Positions 8,637 through 16,858 of a DNA stretch of 64,000 bases are shown here, piece after piece (the first letter of the stretch is position 1; each line of letters starts with the position of its first letter). The DNA is from Saccharofermentans sp. Lineage in GTDB: Bacteria; Bacillota; Clostridia; Saccharofermentanales; Saccharofermentanaceae. The position numbers were made by a program, and so were the translations under genes. The stretch is from NCBI GenBank assembly GCA_024403855.1, contig JAKSRC010000004.1, positions 62,001-126,000 on the forward strand, given 5' to 3'. The notes beneath the pieces were generated by a model. The model made no database searches. It was not told where the DNA came from and saw only the letters and a list, made by a program, of their open reading frames with translations.

Positions 8637-9845
8637 ATGGCTAATTTCAGATATCAAGTTATCGATGCTAACGGTAAAATGTCTGAAGGCATAGTCGAAG
8701 CTACTTCTATTGGAGAGGCGTCTAGAAAACTCAAGTCTGACGGCAAATACATTGCCAGCTTGTCTTTGGACAAAGGCTCGAGCGTTCTCAACATGGAGAT
8801 TGGAAGCCCTAAGCTCAAGACTCAGGACCTTGTAATCATTTCAAGACAGCTTGCTTCACTTTTGTCCGCTGGTATTACCGTAGTAAGATCACTCGATATG
8901 CTTTATCAGCAGCTTGAATCCAAGAAGGCTAAGAAGTGTATCGGTGAAATTTACGAAGCAGTTCAGAGTGGTCGATCCCTGTCTGAAGCCTTTAAGGAAC
9001 AGAGAGGTGTCATACCGAACATCATGATCAGTATGATCTCAGCAGGTGAGGAGTCTGGACGACTTGACGAAGTAATGGAGAGACTTGCAGAGCACTTCGC
9101 AAAAGATGCAAAGCTCAAGAACAAGATTTCATCAGCGTTGGTTTACCCTAAGATCCTTGCTGGTCTTACATTCGCAGTCAGCTTCGGTTTGCTTACATTC
9201 CTCGTTCCTAAGATCGGTGAAACGATTAAGGACCTCGGTGGTGATTTGCCGGCTTTGACAAAGGGTTTGCTTAAACTTTCAGAGTCACTTAGAACATACT
9301 GGTATATTTATATAGCGGTAATTGGTCTTGTAATTTACGGATTCACACTTTGGAAGAATTCAGAAAAGGGCGCAGAGATTTGGTCCAAGATAATGCTTAA
9401 GATGCCGGTTGTCGGTAAAGCAACTCGAATGAATGCTTCTGCCCGATTTACTAGAACTGTATCCACGCTTCTCAAGTCAGGTATTTCTGTACTCCAGGCA
9501 GTAGAGATTACAGAGAAGTCTTTGGATAACGTTATTCTTGAGAAAAAGCTTTCACAGGCTCGTATCGAGATCAGAAAGGGTTCATCTCTTTCCAGAGCAA
9601 TCAGGGATATTACTGAATTCCCGCCGATGATTTACGCAATGGTATCTATCGGTGAGGAATCTGGTACTTTGGATACGATTCTTCAGAAGGCTGCCGACTA
9701 CTTTGAAGATGAGGCTGATGCAGCAACTTCAAAGATGGTATCTGCTTTGGAACCTGTCATGATCATCATCATGGCTATCATCGTTGGTACCGTTGTAGGT
9801 GGTATCGCAATGCCTATCTTCACGATGGCTCAGTATATTATTTAA
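8637..9845 (+). CDS. pilC: Type IV pilus inner-membrane platform protein PilC/GspF
   Basis: A 402-residue polytopic platform protein with two repeated GspF domains. The first contains LVIISRQLASLLSAGITVVR, the second ARFTRTVSTLLKSGISVLQA, each with the GEESG motif (SAGEESGRLDEV and SIGEESGTLDTI). Hydrophobic segments occur around 170-195, 220-240 and at the C-terminus (VMIIIMAIIVGTVVGGIAMP). An AAGGAGGG ribosome-binding site precedes the ATG. It couples the PilB and PilT motors to pilin movement. Confidence 0.95.
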   Translation: MANFRYQVIDANGKMSEGIVEATSIGEASRKLKSDGKYIASLSLDKGSSVLNMEIGSPKLKTQDLVIISRQLASLLSAGITVVRSLDMLYQQLESKKAKKCIGEIYEAVQSGRSLSEAFKEQRGVIPNIMISMISAGEESGRLDEVMERLAEHFAKDAKLKNKISSALVYPKILAGLTFAVSFGLLTFLVPKIGETIKDLGGDLPALTKGLLKLSESLRTYWYIYIAVIGLVIYGFTLWKNSEKGAEIWSKIMLKMPVVGKATRMNASARFTRTVSTLLKSGISVLQAVEITEKSLDNVILEKKLSQARIEIRKGSSLSRAIRDITEFPPMIYAMVSIGEESGTLDTILQKAADYFEDEADAATSKMVSALEPVMIIIMAIIVGTVVGGIAMPIFTMAQYII

Positions 9846-9873
9846 CCCTGTGAGATTTGAAAGGAGAAAATAA

Positions 9874-10986
9874 ATGGATTTTTCTTTAGGTAGAGGATCA
9901 AACGAACTGGTAATCGATTGTTCTAGTTCTGATCTTAAAGTTGCTGTCGGTAACTACAATCCCAAGACAGGAAACATAACAATCGATAAGATGGGCATCG
10001 TACCTTTGGAAGGTGATGCTATCAACGATGGTGCTGTTGCTGACTCTTTCGGCATCGTAATGGCACTTAAGCATGCACTTGCAAGACTTGATATCAGAAT
10101 GAAGAGCGCCATTCTTACAACTGAAGGTGCTTTCGTACACAGCAGAGACCTTGAACTTCCTGTAGTTAAGGAAGAACAGCTCAAGGACATGGTTAAGTAC
10201 GAGATTTTGGGTCAGGGTTCAAACAGAGACATGTCAATTGACTATCTCGTATATGGAACAACAAAGGACGCAGAGACAAATGCTGATAAGCTCCAGGTTA
10301 GAGCTACAGCTATTCCTACTGACGTTATTAAGGATTATCGTGAATTCCTCAAGAATATGGATCTTAACCCTGTATCTCTTGACGTTAACCCTAACGCAGT
10401 AAGAAAGCTCTTCTCCACAGGTATTATTAACGGCAACGTTAATATTAAGCAGTCCACAATCCTTTTGATTGAACTTTCCAGCAAGACAACTACTGTTACA
10501 GTTCTTGATAAGGGTTTCCCCGTACTTTCAAGAAGACTTCAGTTCGGTCACGGCAACATCAGAAACGTTGCTGATTCAGTAAGAAAGCTTCAGAGTGGAA
10601 GTCAGCAGTCATCTTTGGCTAGAAGACTTAACATCACAACTTCAGAAGCTGAGTCAAGCGTACCGATCGAAGATATCGATGTTTGGAACGAGACAGTTGC
10701 AGAGACACCTGCTCTTCAGAGTGCTGTTAATGCATATTTCAAGAGCCTCGTAGATGCTGTTTCACGTACTGCTCAGTTCTCTATTGCTAAGTATCACATC
10801 GATGCAATCAGCACATGCTTCCTCTATGGTTCCGGTGCTGGTTACAAGAAGATTGATAAAGAACTTGCGCGTCAGCTTGGAACCCAGGTCGAGGTTCTCA
10901 AGAACCTTAGCACTGTTAATGGTCCTAAGGATTTTGTCCTCGGTCAGTTCGTAAATTGTTGTGGCGCTTTGATTCGTCACGATTAA
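9874..10986 (+). CDS. pilM: PilM-like actin-fold pilus assembly protein
   Basis: A 370-residue cytoplasmic protein with an actin-like ATPase fold signature: N-terminal ELVIDCSSSDLKVAVG, a mid-protein STILLIELSSKTTTVTVLD, and a late CFLYGSGAGYKKIDKELA. PilM links the PilN/PilO membrane pair to the cytoplasmic motor. Position directly before two single-span proteins supports PilM rather than another FtsA-like protein. The primary sequence is divergent, so the call rests on both fold motifs and context. Confidence 0.8.
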   Translation: MDFSLGRGSNELVIDCSSSDLKVAVGNYNPKTGNITIDKMGIVPLEGDAINDGAVADSFGIVMALKHALARLDIRMKSAILTTEGAFVHSRDLELPVVKEEQLKDMVKYEILGQGSNRDMSIDYLVYGTTKDAETNADKLQVRATAIPTDVIKDYREFLKNMDLNPVSLDVNPNAVRKLFSTGIINGNVNIKQSTILLIELSSKTTTVTVLDKGFPVLSRRLQFGHGNIRNVADSVRKLQSGSQQSSLARRLNITTSEAESSVPIEDIDVWNETVAETPALQSAVNAYFKSLVDAVSRTAQFSIAKYHIDAISTCFLYGSGAGYKKIDKELARQLGTQVEVLKNLSTVNGPKDFVLGQFVNCCGALIRHD

Positions 10987-11001
10987 GGAGGGGTACACTT
11001 T

Positions 11002-11925
11002 ATGGCTAAGGTTAGCGGAGTAAGCAAAAAGATATTGGCGAAGAAGGATATGAACTTCTTTGCTGAATTTACGGCTAATGCTGCAAAGGCTGCACGAATG
11101 CTCGGATATGGTGTTGCTGCCGGTGTATTGGTAGTTTTCATTGTCCTCGCATTTATTGTTGCTTTCTTTATCAGAAATACTCTTATTAAGCAGGATATTA
11201 AGAATTTGGAAGCTGTTCTTGCAAGCCCTGATTATGCTTCACTTGAAGAGCAGTATCAGAAGTTGAATGATAAGCTCAACGAAATGACAAATTATAGCTT
11301 TGCACTTACACAGATGCGTAAGAGCGTAGATCAGGTTGATCCCGCGCCGACAGATCTCCCTGAAGTACTTGCTAAGTGTATCCCTAGCGATTCCTTTATT
11401 CAGGAATACAGCATTACAAATTCCCAGTTGGAATTCTCAGGCTACACATTTACTTATTACAGCCCTGTAGAGATGGTATATCTTTTGAATCAGAAGAATG
11501 TATTCACAGCAAGACCTACAATCTCCACTGAGCGTGCAAACGAAATTGAGGCAAGTGAAAAGCTTGATCCTGTAACAAAGAAAGTTACTGCAGATATTAT
11601 TAATAACTATTATAAATTTGAAGTATCTGGCGTTTTGGTAAGCAATGTTCACATCTCATTCATTCGTTATGAAGATGTTGAGGGTTCAACTAAGACTTTG
11701 GGCGGAATCACTACTGAGACCGTTAAGGCTGGAGAATCCTACACAGTAGAAATCCCTTCTACTTACACATATGCAGGCGTTAACTACACGTTAACAAAGA
11801 TTTACGTAGACGACGTTATCTTGGAAGACAGCAGCTTCACTGATGTTAAGAACACAGGCAATTTCACCGATATAGCTCGCAAGAACTCTGAAATCAAGTT
11901 GTTCTACGCACCTGCTCAGGGTTAA
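11002..11925 (+). CDS. PilN-like pilus assembly protein with extra C-terminal domain
   Basis: A 307-residue bitopic protein. A basic cytoplasmic N-terminus is followed by one membrane span near residues 35-57 (VAAGVLVVFIVLAFIVAFFI), a coiled segment, and an extracytoplasmic domain. Topology and position between pilM and the PilO-like gene fit PilN. After about residue 216, a segment with ISFIRYEDVEG, a GESYTVEIPSTYTYAGVNY stretch and IYVDDVILED resembles MucBP-type beta domains and is not typical of PilN. A strong AAGGAGG precedes the ATG. Confidence 0.6.
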   Translation: MAKVSGVSKKILAKKDMNFFAEFTANAAKAARMLGYGVAAGVLVVFIVLAFIVAFFIRNTLIKQDIKNLEAVLASPDYASLEEQYQKLNDKLNEMTNYSFALTQMRKSVDQVDPAPTDLPEVLAKCIPSDSFIQEYSITNSQLEFSGYTFTYYSPVEMVYLLNQKNVFTARPTISTERANEIEASEKLDPVTKKVTADIINNYYKFEVSGVLVSNVHISFIRYEDVEGSTKTLGGITTETVKAGESYTVEIPSTYTYAGVNYTLTKIYVDDVILEDSSFTDVKNTGNFTDIARKNSEIKLFYAPAQG

Positions 11926-11944
11926 TTGGAAGGAGGAAACGGTA

Positions 11945-12943
11945 ATGAATAATCTTACAGCTAGAGAAAAAGGCTTTATGTATGTAATTACTTTGTTGAT
12001 TATTGTGGTTCTCGGTTACTTCTTTGGTATCAGAACACTTAACGACAAGTATGATGAATACAAAGCACAGAAGAATGCTTTGGAAGCCAGAAGAGTTTAT
12101 CTTGATCAGTTAAGAGAAAATAACGCAAGCATGTCTAAAGAGATTGATAATCTTACAGAATCATGCGAGGCATTAGAGCTTTCATTTATCGATAAGCTCG
12201 AGACAGAGTCAATTGAGCAGTACATCCTCAAGACATATGAAGATGCAGGCTGCCCTTATTTGACAAGCATCAGCTCTGCTGACGTTGGTATGCCTTCAAT
12301 CACATATCCTGATGGCACAACATCTCCTGATACACTTGTTTGCCTTAAGGTTACAGTTACATATGTAACTACTGACGGATACACAGTTCCTCAGTACAAC
12401 CGTACACCTGACTTGACTAATGGTGGTGAAGTACCGGCAGCTCAGACAGCAGTATGGATCAGAGACAATATGGGCAAGGGTGAATTCAAGGAGAGACGTG
12501 GTTACAATGAATTCATCACAGCTACAAAGAAGATTAATGCTGAGAACAAGGACTGCATCAAGGTTGAGAGCATCGATGCTACAGCAACAAACGGTTATCT
12601 TGAGCTCACAGCAACAATCGATTTCTATGGTGTAAACCTCAGAAACAGACTTTCTGTTGACGAAAGAAAGGATGCTTACACATACTGGTCCGGCAATACA
12701 AACATTGATACAAAGGGCGGCTTCATCGGATTCCCTTATGTTTGTGATTACGAAGACAGCTTGTGGTATGGTTGCACATACGAAGATTATGAATACACTC
12801 AGGCTAAGCCTTTCGCATCTTACTGGGCTAACTACCTCTTCGAGAAGAACTTCAAGATGGCTGGTAGCGACATTAAGAAGCTCATTGGCTTCGGTGTTAA
12901 GCCTGCTGAACAGCCCGCAGAAGCTGATAAGAAGGCTGCTTAA
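11945..12943 (+). CDS. PilO-like pilus assembly protein
   Basis: A 332-residue bitopic protein. A short cytoplasmic N-terminus precedes one membrane span (FMYVITLLIIVVLGYFFGI, about 11-29), then a coiled coil with NALEARRVYLDQLRENNA, and an extracytoplasmic domain rich in Tyr, Thr and Asp. Size, topology and order after PilM and PilN fit PilO, which forms the periplasm-side alignment complex in Gram-negatives. Sequence similarity is low, so the name comes mainly from context. Last gene of the pilB operon; no terminator follows, and the next promoter is at 12994. Confidence 0.6.
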   Translation: MNNLTAREKGFMYVITLLIIVVLGYFFGIRTLNDKYDEYKAQKNALEARRVYLDQLRENNASMSKEIDNLTESCEALELSFIDKLETESIEQYILKTYEDAGCPYLTSISSADVGMPSITYPDGTTSPDTLVCLKVTVTYVTTDGYTVPQYNRTPDLTNGGEVPAAQTAVWIRDNMGKGEFKERRGYNEFITATKKINAENKDCIKVESIDATATNGYLELTATIDFYGVNLRNRLSVDERKDAYTYWSGNTNIDTKGGFIGFPYVCDYEDSLWYGCTYEDYEYTQAKPFASYWANYLFEKNFKMAGSDIKKLIGFGVKPAEQPAEADKKAA

Positions 12944-12993
12944 GATCCAGAATCTGAATTGTGGCAAAAATTTGAAAAATTTTGAAAAAAGTG

Positions 12994-13022
12994 TTGCAAT
13001 TCTGAAATACAGTCTGTATAAT
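12994..13022 (+). promoter_or_regulatory. Strong sigma-A-type promoter for the short pilin gene
   Basis: TTGCAA at 12994-12999 and TATAAT at 13017-13022 are 17 bases apart. An A/T-rich imperfect palindrome lies just upstream (about 12965-12985). Transcription would start near 13029, about 32 bases before the ATG. Confidence 0.85.
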
Positions 13023-13060
13023 CAGGCTACAAACTCAAAAACTTACAGGAGGAATCTAAA

Positions 13061-13261
13061 ATGAAGAAGATTCAGAAGTCAAAGAAGGGTTTCACCCTCG
13101 TAGAAATGGTACTCGTTATCGCTATCATCGTTATCCTTGCAGCAGTTCTCGTTCTTGGTATCGGTGCTTACCTCAACAAGGCTAAGGCAGCAGCAAGCTC
13201 TGTAGTTGAGCACAACAGCTCTGTAGAGTACGTTAACAGCGAGATCGACGCAGTTCTCTAA
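13061..13261 (+). CDS. Very short type IV prepilin, likely major pilin
   Basis: A 66-residue prepilin. The leader MKKIQKSKKG is followed by FTLVEMVLVIAIIVILAA, with Glu at mature position 5. Cleavage after Gly10 would leave 56 residues: the hydrophobic N-terminal helix plus a short polar helix, and no globular head. AGGAGG precedes the ATG. The gene has its own consensus promoter (12994-13022) and a strong terminator (13302-13333), so it should be expressed independently and heavily, as expected for a major pilin. Tyr at mature position 27 aligns with Tyr27 of the short Geobacter PilA, but total aromatic content is low (3 of 56). Confidence 0.9.
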   Translation: MKKIQKSKKGFTLVEMVLVIAIIVILAAVLVLGIGAYLNKAKAAASSVVEHNSSVEYVNSEIDAVL

Positions 13262-13301
13262 TATTTACCTAGTGTAACTGATAGCTGATTAAGCAATAAT
13301 G

Positions 13302-13333
13302 AGAGCGGAGAACTTAGTTCTCCGCTCTTTTTT
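13302..13333 (+). terminator. Rho-independent terminator after the short pilin gene
   Basis: AGAGCGGAGAAC and GTTCTCCGCTCT form a 12-base stem around TTA, followed by a run of T. It isolates the short pilin transcript from the following prepilin genes. Confidence 0.92.
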
Positions 13334-13341
13334 CACTATTA

Positions 13342-13370
13342 ATAATTTGTTAAAAATTTTAACAAATTAT
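13342..13370. promoter_or_regulatory. Perfect inverted repeat upstream of the prepilin promoter, candidate operator
   Basis: Two perfect 14-base arms, ATAATTTGTTAAAA and its complement, surround a single A. With one flanking base the half-site is CATAATTTGTTAAAA, matching the half-site at 95-127 at 13 of 15 positions. It ends 11 bases before the -35 box at 13382. No T-run follows the repeat, so it is not a terminator. It contains TTGTTAA half-sites like those of Rex operators, but with 5 rather than 4 bases between them. Confidence 0.6.
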
Positions 13371-13381
13371 GAACTTTGTGG

Positions 13382-13409
13382 TTGAAATTTGCATGGAAGA
13401 CAGTATAAT
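13382..13409 (+). promoter_or_regulatory. Sigma-A-type promoter for the three-prepilin group
   Basis: TTGAAA at 13382-13387 and TATAAT at 13404-13409 are 16 bases apart. It would drive the genes at 13455, 13706 and 14416. Confidence 0.8.
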
Positions 13410-13454
13410 ACGAATAAGGAAAAAGTATATTAATCCTTATTGTTGGAGGGGTTT

Positions 13455-13685
13455 ATGCGCAGAGTATATAAGAGACATATTTCCAAGGGTGCGTTTTCAC
13501 TTTTAGAGATGATTATCGTTGTTGCAATTATTGTTATACTTGCGAGCGCACTTACTATTGGTGTTGCAGGATTGATCAGAACTGCAAGGAATTCCGATGA
13601 TGCAGTTGCTAACTCTTCCAAGGCACTTGTTTCTGAGATTTCTGATAGTGAAGCCTTACTTGCAAAGTATAATTTTGCTAATTAA
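13455..13685 (+). CDS. Small type IV prepilin-like protein
   Basis: A 76-residue protein. The leader is MRRVYKRHISKGA and the helix is FSLLEMIIVVAIIVILAS. Counting from Phe, Glu is at position 5, which puts Ala rather than Gly at -1; cleavage after Gly would put Glu at position 6. The mature chain of 63-64 residues has no globular head. ATG 13455 follows GGAGGGG at 13445-13451; a TTG at 13440 is rejected because it lies before the Shine-Dalgarno. First gene of a three-prepilin transcript. Confidence 0.8.
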   Translation: MRRVYKRHISKGAFSLLEMIIVVAIIVILASALTIGVAGLIRTARNSDDAVANSSKALVSEISDSEALLAKYNFAN

Positions 13686-13705
13686 TTTAACGTAGGAGTA
13701 ATAGT

Positions 13706-14371
13706 ATGAAACGCTTAATAAAGAAAACAAATCGCAAAGGTTTTACTCTTGTAGAAACACTCCTTGCAACATTCATTCTTGTAATTATTTCTACCATGCT
13801 GATTAACGGCTTTATTGCTACCATGGGATATTCATTTCAGACATCTGTTTACTCAAAGTCTGGTGCTAACAACTATGCAGCTTGTATGGAGAAGGTCGCT
13901 ACCTGGAACACATTGGAAGATCGTGGAACCACAGGCAGACAGAAGGCTTTGGAGACTGCTACCGGCGTTAAGCAGATGACATTCGTTTGCCCTCCTGGAA
14001 CAAGTATGAAGACTCTCTATGTTGGTGTTGAATCACAGTACACACTTGATAATACAGTTCCTGCAACATTACCTTTCCAGAGCGCAGCATTTGCTCCTAG
14101 AGACGGTAAGAACTATGGTTCATCCGATCAGATGGCTGATAACAGAAAAGCAGTTTATTACTATCCTGAATATTGGAGAGGTTCTGCTTCAACTTCCAAG
14201 TATAAGATCGGTGTAAGAATCGACGAAGATCACAAGGATACAAATGGTAATCCTAGATATGAATGGGTTGTTCTTCCTACATACGAGGTAGCTGAAGATT
14301 ACGATCTCAGTGGTCTTTCCGGAAATGATGTAATTGGTTCACTTACTGATTCACATAAGTCATTTAAGTAA
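13706..14371 (+). CDS. Type IV prepilin, PilV-like minor pilin
   Basis: A 221-residue prepilin. The leader MKRLIKKTNRKG is followed by FTLVETLLATFILVIISTML, with Glu at mature position 5. A polar, aromatic-rich head domain of about 170 residues follows. The sequence LVETLLATFIL is typical of the PilV/GspI branch. TAGGAGT precedes the ATG. It is probably a minor pilin working with the neighbouring PilW-like protein to prime assembly (inference from order and family). Confidence 0.8.
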   Translation: MKRLIKKTNRKGFTLVETLLATFILVIISTMLINGFIATMGYSFQTSVYSKSGANNYAACMEKVATWNTLEDRGTTGRQKALETATGVKQMTFVCPPGTSMKTLYVGVESQYTLDNTVPATLPFQSAAFAPRDGKNYGSSDQMADNRKAVYYYPEYWRGSASTSKYKIGVRIDEDHKDTNGNPRYEWVVLPTYEVAEDYDLSGLSGNDVIGSLTDSHKSFK

Positions 14372-14415
14372 ATAAATAACACGAGCACATATAGGCACGG
14401 GGTGAGAAAAATATT

Positions 14416-15123
14416 ATGAAGAAAACAAGAAAGAACAGAAAAGGTTTTACCTTAGTCGAAATGCTGTTATCACTTGCAATCATCACTTTGATTGGCGGTG
14501 TAATTGGTGGCGTATGCTTTTCAATCTCACATTCTTTTGTTACTACTTATAATATTGACGATTCAGCTGACTATGCAATGTTATATGCAAGAGGTTTTGA
14601 GAACTCATTCCTCGCAATAACACAGGGCAATGGAACTGCAGGTCAGACATGGACATGGAGAATTGAGAACCCGAAGGGCAATGGTAGTGCTCCTACACTT
14701 AAGGTACGTGACTCCAAGGGTGGCGACGAGGATGTATTTACACCGAAGTTTATCGGTAACAGCTCTACACCTTCTAAGTGGTCTGTAATTATGTTCTACA
14801 AAGTAGAAGAGACTACAAACGGAACCAATACTTCTACACTTGTTAACTATCGTCTTTACATCAGAGATAACTACGCTAGAACAGACTACATCTACAGATA
14901 CGATGGAAGTTTCTGGGTTCCCAGATTCCAGGAGCGTGCTAAGTCATCCGGTGCAACAGGCAGAAAGATTATGGTTGATACATCTTCTTTACCGATGAGC
15001 GAATCCACAATGAAGAATTTCTGCACAGATCCCAGTGGTAATTACAGCCAGAAGGCATATAACTCAATTAAGGATGGTCTTGATCCGACTTATTACTCCA
15101 GCATCGTTTACAAGTGGGGTTAA
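14416..15123 (+). CDS. Type IV prepilin, PilW/GspJ-like minor pilin
   Basis: A 235-residue prepilin. The leader MKKTRKNRKG is followed by FTLVEMLLSLAIITLIGG, with Glu at mature position 5, then a head of about 190 residues containing many Tyr and Asn. MLLSLAIITLI is typical of the PilW/GspJ branch. Last gene of the prepilin group, closed by the terminator at 15148-15176. No prepilin peptidase gene is seen in this window. Confidence 0.8.
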   Translation: MKKTRKNRKGFTLVEMLLSLAIITLIGGVIGGVCFSISHSFVTTYNIDDSADYAMLYARGFENSFLAITQGNGTAGQTWTWRIENPKGNGSAPTLKVRDSKGGDEDVFTPKFIGNSSTPSKWSVIMFYKVEETTNGTNTSTLVNYRLYIRDNYARTDYIYRYDGSFWVPRFQERAKSSGATGRKIMVDTSSLPMSESTMKNFCTDPSGNYSQKAYNSIKDGLDPTYYSSIVYKWG

Positions 15124-15147
15124 TCACTAAAAGTTGATTTCTCAAGA

Positions 15148-15176
15148 GCTCTGCAGATTATCTGCAGAGCTTTTTT
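15148..15176 (+). terminator. Rho-independent terminator ending the pilus locus
   Basis: GCTCTGCAGA and TCTGCAGAGC form a perfect 10-base stem with loop TTA, followed by six T residues. Confidence 0.93.
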
Positions 15177-15247
15177 ATTATTAATAACAAGGTTTATTAA
15201 AAACGCGATATTTGATAGAATTACGTAAAAACAAGGAAGTCAGTTCG

Positions 15248-16069
15248 ATGAAGATAAAAATTGGTTTGGATATCGGTGGCAGCACTACTAAAGTAGTCGG
15301 CATGAGAGAGGGCAAGATAATTGCCAGAGAGATCGTAAAAGCCGCTGATCCGGTAACATCTGCTTTTGGTGCAGTTGGAAGACTCATAAACGACAATCAT
15401 TTTTCCATTGATGATATTGAACAGATTAACATTACAGGTGTTGGTTCAGCTTTTCCGGCTGGTCCGATCTTTGGAATCAAGACGGTAGTCGTAGAGGAAT
15501 TTATTGCTACCGGTCTTGGTGGTTTATACCTTTCCGGATTAGATCACGCAGTTGTTGTCAGCATGGGTACAGGTACTGCTTATCTTGAAGCAAGCAAGGA
15601 ATCTGTAAAGCACATAATCGGTTCTGGTGTCGGCGGAGGAACTCTTGTTGGTCTTGGCATGGCACTTACAGGTACAAGTGATGCTGTAAAACTCTCAGAT
15701 ATGGCTACTGACGGTGACATCTTAAAATGTGACCTTACTATCGGTGATATTACTAAGAATGGCGTCACAGGACTTCCTATGAATGTTACAGCCTCCAACT
15801 TTGGTAAGGCGGCTGACGACCTTTCAAAAGAAGATAAGCTTGCCGGAGTATTCAATCTTGTTTACCAGGCGATTGGCACTGTTGCTGTTATGGCATCAAG
15901 ACAGTGTGATATTAAGGATGTAGTATTTACTGGTCAGCTTACAGTTCTCAAGGAATGCCAGAAGTATCTCATTCCATTCGAAGAACTCTATGGCGTAAAC
16001 ATGATTATCCCGGAAGATGCAGTTTTCGCTACAGCACTTGGCAGCTGTCTTGCAGAAGGGCAGGATTGA
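15248..16069 (+). CDS. coaW: Type II pantothenate kinase
   Basis: A 273-residue ASKHA-fold kinase that phosphorylates pantothenate, the first step of coenzyme A synthesis. MKIKIGLDIGGSTTKVVGM holds the phosphate-1 motif. VVSMGTGTAYLE and GSGVGGGTLVGLG are further nucleotide-binding loops typical of the eukaryote-like type II family found in Firmicutes. ATG 15248 follows AAGGAAG; upstream in-frame codons lack a site. It is followed by tightly packed genes for two membrane proteins and HemZ. Fold-related kinases such as BadF/HgdC activators were considered, but they have Fe-S cysteines that are missing here. Confidence 0.85.
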   Translation: MKIKIGLDIGGSTTKVVGMREGKIIAREIVKAADPVTSAFGAVGRLINDNHFSIDDIEQINITGVGSAFPAGPIFGIKTVVVEEFIATGLGGLYLSGLDHAVVVSMGTGTAYLEASKESVKHIIGSGVGGGTLVGLGMALTGTSDAVKLSDMATDGDILKCDLTIGDITKNGVTGLPMNVTASNFGKAADDLSKEDKLAGVFNLVYQAIGTVAVMASRQCDIKDVVFTGQLTVLKECQKYLIPFEELYGVNMIIPEDAVFATALGSCLAEGQD

Positions 16070-16072
16070 TAA

Positions 16073-16858
16073 GTGGGCAGAAAAGCGTTAGCAAAAGATC
16101 GTGCATGGGAATTAGATTTCTTAAGAGGCATCGCCATTATAATGATGCTTTTTATGCATATGTCGTGGGATGTCAGATATGAATTCGGTGTTGATGTCTT
16201 TTCATATCTTGAAGCAGGCTGGTTCTGGTCATTTGTTCATCCGATAATCGTAGTCCTCTTCGTTAGCGTCTCAGGCATCTGCTGCACCTTTTCGAGGAAT
16301 AACACCAAGCGAGGAATAAAGATCCTCCTGGCTACTCTGGCGCTTGATATAGGCACGTTTATTGCAACATTCTTCCTGGGAATCGATTGTCTTATCGTAT
16401 TTAATGTTTTGGCTGTTCTTACAGTCGGCATTTTCCTTTATGCTTTGATTTCTTTCATCGAAAAGAAGACCAAGGCAAATCCGAAGGCGATCAGCGTGAT
16501 AATCGGTCTCATCGGCCTTTACATTGTTATTTGCGGCTGCAACATCCACTACATGGATTATTCTACGAATTCGCTTATTTTCCTGCCTGTAGGCTTTGAT
16601 ATTAAGGGTATGCCGTATATGGCTGATTATATGCCGCTTTTCCCGTGGCTTGGAGTATTCCTTATCGGATGCACGATCGGAAGACTTTGCTATAGGGAAA
16701 AGAAGACTCTGTTCGCAGGCAAAGGAAAGGTTATGACAGCTATTTCCAGACCTTTTGAATTTATTGGAAGACATTCACTTATTATCTATCTTGTTCATCA
16801 GCCGGTTGTATACGGAATCCTGTATGTCGTGTTCTTACTGATTAACGGCTTAAAATGA
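16073..16858 (+). CDS. DUF1624/HGSNAT-like membrane protein
   Basis: A 261-residue polytopic membrane protein. AWELDFLRGIAIIMMLFMHMSWD and a later segment GRHSLIIYLVHQPVVYG match the DUF1624 (heparan-alpha-glucosaminide N-acetyltransferase-like) family. About seven membrane helices are apparent. Members are thought to be transmembrane acyltransferases acting on cell-surface sugars, but the substrate is unknown here. The GTG at 16073 lies 4 bases after the coaW stop; the stop codon of this gene overlaps the next start (ATGA). Confidence 0.75.
   Translation: MGRKALAKDRAWELDFLRGIAIIMMLFMHMSWDVRYEFGVDVFSYLEAGWFWSFVHPIIVVLFVSVSGICCTFSRNNTKRGIKILLATLALDIGTFIATFFLGIDCLIVFNVLAVLTVGIFLYALISFIEKKTKANPKAISVIIGLIGLYIVICGCNIHYMDYSTNSLIFLPVGFDIKGMPYMADYMPLFPWLGVFLIGCTIGRLCYREKKTLFAGKGKVMTAISRPFEFIGRHSLIIYLVHQPVVYGILYVVFLLINGLK

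Noticed and set aside
13342..13370. Rex operator
   Set aside because: TTGTTAA and TTAACAA half-sites are present but 5 bases apart instead of 4, and the related repeat at 95-127 has a different spacing, so Rex cannot be claimed.
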